From: Mesorhizobium sp. WSM4306
GTDB taxonomy: Bacteria > Pseudomonadota > Alphaproteobacteria > Rhizobiales > Rhizobiaceae
Assembly (NCBI RefSeq): GCF_007003975.1
Contig: NZ_VFTC01000025.1
Span: forward strand, 1 to 64,000
Length of the DNA stretch: 64,000 bases
Reading direction: 5' to 3'
In this document: positions 25,638 to 34,007 of the stretch, in pieces
Position numbering within the stretch: position 1 is the stretch's first letter
Layout: each line of letters begins with the position of its first letter
Program-made: the position numbers and the translations under genes
Notes under the pieces: generated by a model
Databases searched by the model: none
What the model saw: only the letters and a program-made list of their open reading frames with translations
What the model was told of the DNA's origin: nothing

Positions 25638-26093
25638 TCAGTTCTTTGCGCTGGCTTGCGTCTCAGGATCCCACAAATCGGAAAACCCGAACGCCGTCAC
25701 CAGCCGCTCGAAAGTAGGTGTATCCTGCTTTTCGCCGAAAGGCCGGATAAGCTGCCAGATGTCCTCGCTATAGAGGAGCAGCATTTCTTCCGTAGCTGCA
25801 ACGACCTCTATATCCCCCGGAGCCACGTAGAAAGAGATGCCCTGGATACCGTCGGGAGAAAGCGGCGCGTAATGGACTCGAAATTCGCCGGTGCTAATTT
25901 GAATGCCATTCGTGGACGTCCCTTCGTAGGGCTCAACAATTCGGCAAATGCGTCCGATAGATGACTGGCGCAACTCCTCGAACGGCTTTCCGCGGTTTTC
26001 GTTCGGCAGAGACGAAACCCTTACGTAGGAGCCGACAAACACCGCAGTGCCTTGCCTATCGGTTGGCGTCATCTCGGAAGGATGACCTGTCAT
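25638..26093 (-). CDS. Hypothetical protein
   Basis: 151 residues, with AAGGA upstream of the ATG. The gene is noticeably less G+C-rich than its neighbours. It is soluble and acidic, and opens with V-F-V-G-S-Y-V-R-V-S-S-L, a short beta-strand pattern. It continues with I-G-R-I-C-R-I-V-E-P-Y, which looks like a small SH3/KOW-like barrel, though that is only an impression. No family is recognised. It sits between the LysE-type gene and hldD and diverges from hldD. Confidence 0.6.
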   Translation of the reverse strand: MTGHPSEMTPTDRQGTAVFVGSYVRVSSLPNENRGKPFEELRQSSIGRICRIVEPYEGTSTNGIQISTGEFRVHYAPLSPDGIQGISFYVAPGDIEVVAATEEMLLLYSEDIWQLIRPFGEKQDTPTFERLVTAFGFSDLWDPETQASAKN

Positions 26094-26189
26094 TCATCTG
26101 TCCTTGCTGCTGTCAGTCCGGCCTGCTTCATCGACAGCCCGGCTAGGCTCCCTTATAAGGACCGGAATCGCAAGCAACCAGAGGCCTTC

Positions 26190-27140
26190 ATGATCATCGT
26201 CACGGGCGGCGCCGGCATGATCGGCTCCAACATCGTCGCCGCGCTCAATGCCGAAGGCCATGACGACATAATCGTCGTCGATGACCTCACCGATGGCCAC
26301 AAGATCGCCAATCTGGCCGATCTCAAGATCGCCGACTATCTCGACAAGGACGAATTCCTGCCGCGCCTGGAGGCCGGCGACCTCGGCCGCATCGAGGCTG
26401 TGTTCCACCAGGGCGCCTGCTCGACCACCACCGAGTGGAACGGCAAGTTCATGATGGAGGTGAACTACGCCTATTCGAAGCGGCTGCTGCATGCCTGTCT
26501 TTCGCTGCGCGTCCCCTTCCTCTACGCCTCCTCGGCCTCCGTCTATGGCGGCGGTTCGGAGTTTCGCGAGGATCCGGCGCTCGAGCGGCCGCTCAACGTC
26601 TATGCCTATTCGAAGAAACTGTTCGACGACTATGTCCGGCGCACCGTCTTCGATACCGATCATTCGCAAGTCGCCGGCCTGCGCTATTTCAACGTCTACG
26701 GCCCGCGCGAGGCGCACAAGGGCGCTATGGCCTCTGTCGCCTTCCATCTGTTCAACCAGGTCGGACGTGGCGAGAACCCAAAGCTGTTCGGCGCCTATGA
26801 CGGTTTTGGCCCTGGCGAACAGAGCCGCGACTTCATTCATGTCGGCGATGTCGCCGATGTCAATCTGTGGCTGTGGAAGCGGGGCTCAAGCGGCATCTTC
26901 AATTGCGGCACCGGCCGCGCACAGCCTTTCCGCGCCATTGCCGAAACCGTCATCGACACGCTGGGCAAGGGCGAGATCGAGTTCATAGAATTCCCCGACC
27001 ATCTCAAGGGCAGCTACCAGAGTTTTACCCAGGCTGATATGTCCCGCTTGCGCGCAGCCGGCTATAACGGGCAATTCCGCAGCGTGGAAACCGGCGTCAG
27101 AGACTATGTCGAATGGCTGAAAGCCCAACGATCCTCGTGA
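26190..27140 (+). CDS. hldD: ADP-glyceromanno-heptose 6-epimerase
   Basis: 316 residues from the ATG at 26190. It is an extended short-chain dehydrogenase. The NADP-binding motif is V-T-G-G-A-G-M-I-G-S-N at the N-terminus, followed by S-S-A-S-V-Y-G-G and the catalytic Tyr-Lys pair in Y-A-Y-S-K-K-L-F-D-D-Y. It converts ADP-D,D-heptose to ADP-L,D-heptose, the donor for lipopolysaccharide core. It overlaps waaF by 28 bases, so hldD-waaF-waaC is one unit. Confidence 0.95.
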   Translation: MIIVTGGAGMIGSNIVAALNAEGHDDIIVVDDLTDGHKIANLADLKIADYLDKDEFLPRLEAGDLGRIEAVFHQGACSTTTEWNGKFMMEVNYAYSKRLLHACLSLRVPFLYASSASVYGGGSEFREDPALERPLNVYAYSKKLFDDYVRRTVFDTDHSQVAGLRYFNVYGPREAHKGAMASVAFHLFNQVGRGENPKLFGAYDGFGPGEQSRDFIHVGDVADVNLWLWKRGSSGIFNCGTGRAQPFRAIAETVIDTLGKGEIEFIEFPDHLKGSYQSFTQADMSRLRAAGYNGQFRSVETGVRDYVEWLKAQRSS

Positions 27141-28120
27141 TCGGCCCACGCTGGGTGGGCGATATGGTCATGGCGCAGTGCCTGTTTTCGGCGCTGAAGG
27201 AACTCCATCCCAACGCCGCCATCGACGTGCTGGCTCCGGCCTGGGCAGCCCCCTTGGTCAAGCGCATGCCCGAACTGCGCCAGCAGATTGATTTCCCGCT
27301 GAAACCCGGCGCGCTCGAATTCACCATTCGCCGCCGCTTCGGCCGCCTGCTGCGCGGCCGCTACGACATGGCGTATATCCTGCCGGGAAGCTGGAAATCG
27401 GCGCTGATCCCGTTCTTTGCCCGCATTCCACGTCGCTTCGGCAATTTGCGCGAAATGCGCTATGGCCTGCTGACCGACATCGTTCCGCTGCCCGACAGTG
27501 TCAAGCGGCGAACCGCGCAGGCCTATTTCGGTCTTGCCCAAGGCGGCCATTTCCGGCCACCGCGGCTCACCGTCGATGCCGGCAATCAGAAAGAGCTTCT
27601 GGCCCGCTTCGATCTGCAACCGGGAAAATTCGTGGCCATGATGCCCGGCGCCGAATTCGGTCCGGCCAAACGCTGGCCGAGCGAAAGCTATGCCGGCCTC
27701 GCCCGCGAGATGATGGCGAAGGGGTTCAAAGTGGCGCTGTTTGGCTCGAAGAACGATCGCGACGTCACCGCCGAGATTTCGGCGCTCGCACCCGGTGTCG
27801 TCGATCTCGCAGGCAAAACGCGGCTGGAAGACGCCATCGACCTGATCGCGGCGGCCAGGCTGGCGGTGTCCAACGACAGCGGGCTGATGCATGTCGCGGC
27901 CGCCGTCGGCACGCCGGTCGTTGCCGTCTACGGCTCGACCTCGCCGGAAAACACGCCGCCGCTTGCCGAGCAGCGCGAACTGATCTGGCTGCATCTATCC
28001 TGCTCGCCCTGCCACCAGAAGACCTGCCCGCTCGGCCACCTCAACTGCCTGAAGACCCTGGATGTAGCCAAGGTAACGGCGGCGGCCGACCGGTTGCTGG
28101 AAGTCCCGGCCGCCCAATGA
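27113..28120 (+). CDS. waaF: Lipopolysaccharide heptosyltransferase II
   Basis: 335 residues, glycosyltransferase family 9. The N-terminus reads I-L-V-I-G-P-R-W-V-G-D-M-V-M-A-Q, typical of WaaF. The donor-binding region near residue 255 has S-N-D-S-G-L-M-H-V-A-A-A, then V-Y-G-S-T-S-P-E-N-T-P-P, which separates WaaF from WaaC. The late C-S-P-C-H-Q-K-T-C-P segment is also typical. It adds the second L,D-heptose to the inner core at the cytoplasmic face of the inner membrane. It overlaps both neighbours (28 bases with hldD, 4 with waaC). Confidence 0.94.
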   Translation: MAESPTILVIGPRWVGDMVMAQCLFSALKELHPNAAIDVLAPAWAAPLVKRMPELRQQIDFPLKPGALEFTIRRRFGRLLRGRYDMAYILPGSWKSALIPFFARIPRRFGNLREMRYGLLTDIVPLPDSVKRRTAQAYFGLAQGGHFRPPRLTVDAGNQKELLARFDLQPGKFVAMMPGAEFGPAKRWPSESYAGLAREMMAKGFKVALFGSKNDRDVTAEISALAPGVVDLAGKTRLEDAIDLIAAARLAVSNDSGLMHVAAAVGTPVVAVYGSTSPENTPPLAEQRELIWLHLSCSPCHQKTCPLGHLNCLKTLDVAKVTAAADRLLEVPAAQ

Positions 28121-29091
28121 AGGTGCTGATCGTCAAGACGTCATCGATGGGCGACGTCATCCACACCTTTCCCGCCGTCGAGGATGCGCGCCACAACCGA
28201 CCCGATATTTCCTTCGACTGGTGTGTTGAAGAGGCCTTTGCCGGCATCGTCGCCCTGCATCCGGTGATCGCAACCATCCACAAGGTGGCGGTCCGGCGCT
28301 GGCGCAAGCAGCTTTTCGACAGCGGTGCATGGCGCGAGATGGCCGGCCTCCGCCGGAAACTGCACGCGGGCCAGTACGATCTGGTCATCGATGCGCAAGG
28401 GTTGTTGAAGTCGGCCTTTGTCGCCATCCAGGCCGGCGCGCCGGTTGCCGGTTTCGACCGTGCCAGCGCGCGGGAGCCCTCGGCAACGTTGTTTTACAAG
28501 CGCAAATACGCCGTGCCGCGTGACATGCACGCCATAGAACGCACGCGGCGGCTGTTCGGGCTGGCGCTTGGTTATGAGCCGGATTTATCGGCGCTGGAAT
28601 CAGGGATTGTACCGCCGCCTGGCGGCCTCGCCGGCATCGATGGCAAAACGGCTTTCCTGCTGCACGGCACCAGCCGCGAGGACAAGAAATGGCCGGCCGA
28701 AGACTGGATCGGAGCCGCTCGCCTGCTGGTTGGGCGGGGGATGACGCTGGTCACCACCTGGTCGAACGAGCGCGAGAAGGCCGTGGCCGAGGCGATCGCG
28801 CAAGCCGTGCCGTCAACAATCGTGGTGCCGAAATCGCCGCTATCCGATATCGCCGCGATCCTCGGCCGTTCGACGTTGGTCATCGGCGCCGACACCGGCC
28901 TGACCCACCTCGCCAGCGCTTTCGGCCTGCCAACGGTCGCGGTGTTCCTGGCGACGGAGCCGGGGTTAACCGGCCCGCGCGGAGCGTATGCCTCAACGCT
29001 GCTGGCCGCATCAGGGCAGCGCTTGACGCCGGCTGAGGTAGTGGCGGAAGCTGAAAAGCAGCTGGCGCTCAAATCACGAGCGCCGGCTTAG
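28117..29091 (+). CDS. waaC: Lipopolysaccharide heptosyltransferase I
   Basis: 324 residues, glycosyltransferase family 9. The start M-K-V-L-I-V-K-T-S-S-M-G-D-V-I-H-T is diagnostic of WaaC. The donor site near residue 250 reads G-A-D-T-G-L-T-H-L-A-S-A-F. It adds the first heptose to Kdo-lipid A. Its ATG overlaps the waaF stop (ATGA). It completes the ADP-heptose and inner-core pathway made by the two units in this region. Such heptose cores are not universal in rhizobia, so their presence is a useful lineage trait. Confidence 0.93.
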   Translation: MKVLIVKTSSMGDVIHTFPAVEDARHNRPDISFDWCVEEAFAGIVALHPVIATIHKVAVRRWRKQLFDSGAWREMAGLRRKLHAGQYDLVIDAQGLLKSAFVAIQAGAPVAGFDRASAREPSATLFYKRKYAVPRDMHAIERTRRLFGLALGYEPDLSALESGIVPPPGGLAGIDGKTAFLLHGTSREDKKWPAEDWIGAARLLVGRGMTLVTTWSNEREKAVAEAIAQAVPSTIVVPKSPLSDIAAILGRSTLVIGADTGLTHLASAFGLPTVAVFLATEPGLTGPRGAYASTLLAASGQRLTPAEVVAEAEKQLALKSRAPA

Positions 29092-29115
29092 AGCCTTTCA
29101 GAATTATCTGAGGTC

Positions 29116-29589
29116 CTAGATGAACTGCACCTGGACGATCTCGTAGCCCCGTGCGCCGCCCGGCGCATTGACCTCGATGGCGTCGCCGACTTCCTTGCCG
29201 ATGAGCGCGCGCGCGATCGGCGACGAGATCGAGATGCGGCCCGACTTCACGTCCGCTTCCTGGTCGCCAACGATCTGGTAGGTCTTCTTTTCCTCGGTGT
29301 CCTCGTCGACCAGCACCACCGTGGCGCCGAACTTGACCTTCTCGCCGCTGAGCTTGGTGACGTCGATCACCTCGGCCCGCGCGATATAATCTTCGAGCTC
29401 GTTGACGCGGCCCTCATTGAGGCTCTGCGACTCCTTGGCGGCATGATATTCGGCATTTTCGGACAGGTCGCCATGCGAGCGCGCTTCGGAGATCGCCTCG
29501 ATGATGCGCGGCCGTTCTTCCTGTTGGCGCCAGCGCAGTTCTTCCTTCAATGACGCGAACCCCTCGCCTGTCATCGGGACCTTGTTCAT
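29116..29589 (-). CDS. greA: Transcription elongation factor GreA
   Basis: 157 residues from the ATG at 29589; the frame extends farther upstream, but without family similarity. The N-terminal coiled coil has E-E-L-R-W-R-Q-Q-E-E-R-P, with the tip D-L-S-E-N-A-E-Y-H-A-A-K-E that places acidic residues into the polymerase secondary channel. The C-terminal FKBP-like domain holds S-P-I-A-R-A-L-I-G-K near residue 125. It rescues backtracked RNA polymerase by stimulating transcript cleavage. Confidence 0.96.
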   Translation of the reverse strand: MNKVPMTGEGFASLKEELRWRQQEERPRIIEAISEARSHGDLSENAEYHAAKESQSLNEGRVNELEDYIARAEVIDVTKLSGEKVKFGATVVLVDEDTEEKKTYQIVGDQEADVKSGRISISSPIARALIGKEVGDAIEVNAPGGARGYEIVQVQFI

Positions 29590-29821
29590 GATGCCTAACC
29601 TTTCCTGCCGCCACCCCCGCGTTTCGGGGAAAGCCTTGTCGATGGGTACAAAAAGAAAACGGGTCCGGCAGCCTCGGGCTAACGGAACCGTTTCACCGCA
29701 ATTTCCCCCAATATAGCGATCTTCGCGCACTTTTCACGCTGAAAAAGCGGGCTTTTGAAAAATCATGAGCCGATTGTGCAGTTGCCGTCACGGAATGCGC
29801 GTTGTGTTGCGGCTAAGACAA

Positions 29822-29855
29822 CAAAAAGCCGGCTGCGATTGCTCGCAACCGGCTT
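29822..29855 (-). terminator. Terminator after the TPR protein gene
   Basis: On the minus strand: AAGCCGGTTGCGAG, loop CAAT, then CGCAGCCGGCTTTTTGT. The stem is strong with a small internal mismatch and a T run. It follows the stop of the gene at 29876-30415. Confidence 0.83.
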
Positions 29856-29875
29856 GAGACGCCATTGGGGTGGGG

Positions 29876-30415
29876 TCAGCTTCTCATGAAATGGTAGATC
29901 TGTTCGGCCAGCATGCCGTATTCGCGGGAGCCTTTGCCGGTTCGCTTCTCGATCTCGGCCAGCTGCTCCTGGGCGCCGGCCAGGTCGCCGATCTGCAGAT
30001 GCGCCTCGCCGAGATATTCGCGCACCAGCGTGTAATCGGGATTGATGCGCAGCGCTTCCTCGTAATAGCCCAGCCCGACCGTGACGCGGCCGGAATGGCG
30101 GTGCGAATAGCCGAGATAGTTGAGGATGCGCGGATCCTGCTTGTTGGCGGCCAGGCTGAGCACGGCGATCGCCTCATCATAGCGCCCGGCCATCGCCAGA
30201 TCGTGGCCGGCCTCATAGATGTTGTCGTCGTCGAGCATGCCGTATTTCGGCGCGACGCACTTCTTTAACTTCTTGTCCCAGACCTCGCCCTTCTTGCATT
30301 TCGTGCTCCCGCCGTCGCTGCCGCCACCGCCGCCTTCACCGGCTGCGAATGCGGGCGCCGCAAACAGCGGCAGGGCGGCAACAGCTAGAACTTGAATCAG
30401 CAAACGTCTGCGCAT
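29876..30415 (-). CDS. TPR repeat secreted protein
   Basis: 179 residues from the ATG at 30415. A signal peptide (M-R-R-R-L-L-I-Q-V-L-A-V-A-A-L-P-L-F-A, cut near A-F-A) is followed by a Gly/Ser-rich patch. A C-K-K-G-E-V-W-D-K-K-L-K-K-C segment with a likely disulfide comes next. Two to three tetratricopeptide repeats follow from residue 80 (A-G-R-Y-D-E-A-I-A-V-L, L-G-Y-Y-E-E-A-L-R-I-N-P-D-Y, G-D-L-A-G-A-Q-E-Q-L). It probably acts as a periplasmic protein-binding scaffold. A terminator follows, so it is a single-gene unit. Confidence 0.82.
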   Translation of the reverse strand: MRRRLLIQVLAVAALPLFAAPAFAAGEGGGGGSDGGSTKCKKGEVWDKKLKKCVAPKYGMLDDDNIYEAGHDLAMAGRYDEAIAVLSLAANKQDPRILNYLGYSHRHSGRVTVGLGYYEEALRINPDYTLVREYLGEAHLQIGDLAGAQEQLAEIEKRTGKGSREYGMLAEQIYHFMRS

Positions 30416-30632
30416 CGAAGCCTCCTTGAGGGATAATGATGAAATGCTAACGCCACGCGGACGCCATTTCATCCCGGAAAAGCCGCGCCGCGAAAACTAT
30501 TTGCCAAACCCACTTCAAAAGACAGGCGCGCGAGTCAGAAACCCGCCGGCGGTGAGCCAAGCCGGCCGAACGGACGTGACGCGCGCTGCAAATCCGCTAT
30601 CATCCGGGAAATGACCAGCGGAGTGCGAGAGA

Positions 30633-31058
30633 GTGCAACAGCGCCGTGAACGGGAATGGGAGCTATCGATCGGCCCGGACACCGTGCGGCTGTTCATTCT
30701 CAAGGCAAAGGGTCTGAGCGCTGCCGTCAACGAAGACTATACCGACGGCGCCGAGCATGAGGTCGAGTTCGACGGCGACACGCACGACAATCACCACCAT
30801 GACGGGCTTGCAGAGGAGAGCTCTGAAAACCTCACCGAGGAAGAGCTGCGCGAACTGATCAACGACCTCAATGTCGACGAGGCGGCCGAATTGATTGCGC
30901 TGGCCTGGGTCGGCCGCGGCGACTATGACGCAGCGGAGTGGTCCGATGCGGTGGCCGCCGCGCGCGAGCGCGCCAACAAGCGCACGGCAAAATATCTGCT
31001 CGGCATGCCGCTTCTGGCCGACTGGCTGGAAGAAGGGCTGGAGGCGATTGGCGCGTAA
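30633..31058 (+). CDS. DUF3775 domain-containing protein
   Basis: 141 residues with a GTG start; GGAG lies about 14 bases upstream and no ATG is available in frame. Its shape is an acidic, His-containing middle (D-T-H-D-N-H-H-H-D) followed by L-T-E-E-E-L-R-E-L-I-N-D-L-N-V-D-E-A-A-E. The end, Y-L-L-G-M-P-L-L-A-D-W-L-E-E-G, is the DUF3775 hallmark. The family is found mostly in alphaproteobacteria and has no known function. Confidence 0.82.
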   Translation: MQQRREREWELSIGPDTVRLFILKAKGLSAAVNEDYTDGAEHEVEFDGDTHDNHHHDGLAEESSENLTEEELRELINDLNVDEAAELIALAWVGRGDYDAAEWSDAVAAARERANKRTAKYLLGMPLLADWLEEGLEAIGA

Positions 31059-31134
31059 CGCCGGGGTAACCGATCGTGATCGAGCGCATGCGCTTTTCCC
31101 GGCAACCTCCGCAAGCCCTCGCCGTTTAGGACCG

Positions 31135-32304
31135 ATGGCGGCGCTTGTCTTTTCCAGAATGTGCGGGTTGGCGCTGGCCATCGTGGTGGCAGGATTGCTT
31201 ATTGCGCCTGCCGACGCGAAGCACAGACGGCCTCACAAGCCTTCCTGGGTTGAGCAACTGCTGACACAACGGGCCGACCGGCCGTCAAAGCCGCGCAGCA
31301 AGCATCGCCTGAAACCGCGCGGCAAGCGGCATATACTGCCGAACCAGACAGAACCGAAAACGCCGGATCCTCAGCCCTCAGCTGACGATGTTCCGCTGCC
31401 CAAGGCGCGTCCCGCGGAGGCGCAGAAGACCGACGCCGCAAAAACCGAAGAGCAAAAGACCAGCGGTGCGCCCAACCGGTCCGATGACGATCGGTTCAAT
31501 GAAGAAAAATCCCGATATAAAAAACAGGCGCGGCCCGAACCGTCAGGCTCGGAGCCGTCAGGCCCGGAGCCGTCAACCAATACTGAACGTAAGACTGAGC
31601 CGCCGGCCGTGGTGCCGGTTCCAACACAAAGGCCCGACGTCGCAAAGCCGGAGGTTGAGCCGCCCGTCGTCGCCCCGCAGCCGCCCGAAAAACCCGCGGA
31701 TGCCGACGACGAGAAGATGCTCCCCGACCCCCGCTCGGCCGATCTGCCCGATGCAAAAATGCCGGCGGAGGAAGTTGCCTGTCGCGAGCGGCTGACGGCG
31801 CTTGGCGTCGAATTCGAGGAGCACAAGGCGGAAAGCAATCCCGATATCGGCTGCTCGATTCCCTATCCCATCATGTTGAAGTCGCTCGGAAAATCCATCG
31901 CCATCGGGCAAGCGACCGAACTCAACTGCCCAATGGCCGAGGCGGCTGCCCGCTTTGCCGCCAATGTCATCCAGCCGGCGGCAAAGGACGAATTCGGCGC
32001 CGACCTGAAATCGATCAACCAGGCATCGGCCTTTGTCTGCCGGCCGCGCCATGGTACGCGCAGACTATCGGAACACGCATTCGGCAACGCCCTCGATATC
32101 GCCAGCTTCATTTTGTCGGACGGCAGGAAGATCGAAGTCGGTCCAACGCCGCCCGAGGAGGACGCGAAGTTCCTCAACACGGTGCGCAAGGCTGCCTGCG
32201 GACCGTTCAAGACGGTGCTCGGACCCGGCGCCGACGCCGACCACGCCCTGCATCTCCACCTCGATCTCGAACCGCGCGGGCACGGCGGCACCTTCTGCCA
32301 GTGA
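31135..32304 (+). CDS. Extensin-like C-terminal domain protein
   Basis: 389 residues from the ATG at 31135. After a signal peptide (M-A-A-L-V-F-S-R-M-C-G-L-A-L-A-I) comes a 170-residue Pro/Lys/Glu-rich linker. In it, the segment S-G-S-E-P-S-G-P-E-P-S is repetitive. From residue 215 the extensin-like domain follows, with C-S-I-P-Y-P, F-V-C-R-P-R-H-G and the hallmark S-E-H-A-F-G-N-A-L-D-I-A. The final H-L-H-L-D-L-E completes the His pattern of the LAS-like metallopeptidase fold. It probably acts on or binds the cell wall. A paralogue follows. Confidence 0.86.
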   Translation: MAALVFSRMCGLALAIVVAGLLIAPADAKHRRPHKPSWVEQLLTQRADRPSKPRSKHRLKPRGKRHILPNQTEPKTPDPQPSADDVPLPKARPAEAQKTDAAKTEEQKTSGAPNRSDDDRFNEEKSRYKKQARPEPSGSEPSGPEPSTNTERKTEPPAVVPVPTQRPDVAKPEVEPPVVAPQPPEKPADADDEKMLPDPRSADLPDAKMPAEEVACRERLTALGVEFEEHKAESNPDIGCSIPYPIMLKSLGKSIAIGQATELNCPMAEAAARFAANVIQPAAKDEFGADLKSINQASAFVCRPRHGTRRLSEHAFGNALDIASFILSDGRKIEVGPTPPEEDAKFLNTVRKAACGPFKTVLGPGADADHALHLHLDLEPRGHGGTFCQ

Positions 32305-32409
32305 TCGTCCGCCTGCCGTATTTCGGCCGCAGGCGTGAACGCGCGCGCTGAGTTTTCCTTTACCCTTGATCGTTAAAATGCCGGACATCTAAGGACAGGG
32401 ATTCTGCCC

Positions 32410-33210
32410 ATGGCCGGAATATTTCGCGCCGCCGCGATGGTCGCGCTTCAGTCAAAACGCGCAGTGATGGCGGCCGCCGGCCTTGCGCTGGCCGCCGTTT
32501 CGGCCTGCAACACCGGCAGCGTACTGTCGTTGGAGCCTGCCGTCGACGTCGGCTCGCAGACCGCTGCCGTGCCGCAATATGAAGGCATGCAGAAGCTCGT
32601 CCCGTCCAATCCCTACATGACCGCCGCCTATCCGCGCATGGACGAGCCGATGTCGGAGCCCGAGCAGATGCCGGCCAGCGAAACCGACTGCCGCGGCGAA
32701 TTGAGGCGCCTCGCCGTCGTCTACACCGACGTCCAGCCGATCCATGAGGGCCAGTGCGGCATCGACTGGCCGGTCAAGGTCGCGGCCATCGGGGGCATCC
32801 AGATGAAGCCGGCGGCGACATTGACATGCGACATGGCCGCCAGCTTTGCCGCCTGGACCAGGAACGAGCTGGTCCCCTCCGCCCGCTGGCGCTATTTCTC
32901 GGGCGTCAAAACCATCCACCAGGGCTCGAGCTATTCCTGCCGCAATATCGCCGGCGAAGGTGTATTGTCCGAGCACGGCAAGGGCAACGCGCTCGACGTC
33001 ATGAGCATCGAGCTCAACAATGGCGACGACATCGACGTGCGCAAGCCCGGCCTGTTTGCCTTCCGCACCCGCGGCTTCCTCAACAATGTGCGTGCCGACG
33101 GCTGCCAGTATTTCACCACCGTGCTCGGCCCCGGCTACAATTACGACCACCGCAACCATTTCCATTTCGACATCAAGAACCGCAAGAGCGGCTACCGCGC
33201 CTGCCGCTGA
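32410..33210 (+). CDS. Extensin family protein, lipoprotein-like paralogue
   Basis: 266 residues. The N-terminus has a hydrophobic segment ending A-A-V-S-A-C at about residue 32, a likely lipobox. The extensin-like domain occupies residues 95-265 with Y-S-C-R-N-I-A-G, L-S-E-H-G-K-G-N-A-L-D-V, and the ending H-F-H-F-D-I-K. It is a second copy of the domain found in the preceding gene, 105 bases away. The sequences differ strongly, so the pair is old. The two are probably cell-envelope enzymes or wall-binding proteins. Confidence 0.85.
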   Translation: MAGIFRAAAMVALQSKRAVMAAAGLALAAVSACNTGSVLSLEPAVDVGSQTAAVPQYEGMQKLVPSNPYMTAAYPRMDEPMSEPEQMPASETDCRGELRRLAVVYTDVQPIHEGQCGIDWPVKVAAIGGIQMKPAATLTCDMAASFAAWTRNELVPSARWRYFSGVKTIHQGSSYSCRNIAGEGVLSEHGKGNALDVMSIELNNGDDIDVRKPGLFAFRTRGFLNNVRADGCQYFTTVLGPGYNYDHRNHFHFDIKNRKSGYRACR

Positions 33211-33281
33211 CGGTAGCCGGCTCTTTTGCCAAAACCCGGTTACGCCGCATAAGGTGACGCCTCGCAGGCAGGCGGCGACAG

Positions 33282-33989
33282 GTGGGACAGAAAAGCCTCA
33301 GACAACGCGCAACGATCTGGCTTGCGGCTTTCGTGGCCGCCTGGCTGGCGCTCGCCTATGTCGCCGCACCTGAATTCTGGACATTCAGGGATCGCGGCTT
33401 TCGCAAACAGACCTTCGAGATGGTGACGCACACGCCGCAAGGCATTCCTGGCGACCCGATCAATGTCGGCCTTGTCGGCAGCGAAAAGGAGCTTGTGCAT
33501 GCCTTCGCCGTCGCTGGCTGGGATACGGCAGACGGCGTGACGCTGAAGACCGCGATCGAAATCGGGGAAAGCGTGCTGTTCGACCATCCCTATCCCGACG
33601 CCCCGGTGAGCCGGCTGTTGTTCGAAGGCCGCGCCCAGGACCTCGCCTTTGAAAAACCGGTCGGCGACAGCGCCGACCGGCGTCATCATGTCCGCTTCTG
33701 GCGCACCGATGCGACCGGCGACGATGGCCGCCCGCTCTGGCTGGGCTCGGCCAGCTTCGATCGTGGCGTTGGGCTGAGCCACGACACCGGCGCCATTACC
33801 CACCATATCGGCCCCGACATCGACGCTGAGCGCGATCTCGTGATCCACGACCTGACTGCGGCCGGCATGGTGATCTCGGTGAGCGATATCCCCGGCATCG
33901 GCGCCACCAAAGCCGGACGCAATGGCGGCGGCGATCCCTATTTCACCGACGGCAAGGCCATCGTCGGCGTCTTGAAGCGGTTGCCATAG
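33282..33989 (+). CDS. LssY C-terminal domain protein
   Basis: 235 residues with a GTG start. An N-terminal transmembrane or signal segment (A-T-I-W-L-A-A-F-V-A-A-W-L-A-L-A-Y-V-A) precedes an LssY_C domain. Its marks are P-I-N-V-G-L-V-G-S, A-G-W-D-T-A-D, and H-H-V-R-F-W-R with the spacing to G-P-D-I-D-A-E-R-D. In other bacteria the domain is attached to PAP2 phosphatase or DedA units; here it is alone and anchored. The function is unknown, but association with membrane lipids is likely. Confidence 0.8.
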   Translation: MGQKSLRQRATIWLAAFVAAWLALAYVAAPEFWTFRDRGFRKQTFEMVTHTPQGIPGDPINVGLVGSEKELVHAFAVAGWDTADGVTLKTAIEIGESVLFDHPYPDAPVSRLLFEGRAQDLAFEKPVGDSADRRHHVRFWRTDATGDDGRPLWLGSASFDRGVGLSHDTGAITHHIGPDIDAERDLVIHDLTAAGMVISVSDIPGIGATKAGRNGGGDPYFTDGKAIVGVLKRLP

Positions 33990-34007
33990 CAAAAAGATTG
34001 CAAAGGG

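Noticed and set aside
29590..29730. N-terminal extension of greA
   Set aside because: GreA homologues start at the M-N-K-V region; the extra 47 residues show no similarity and no start site.
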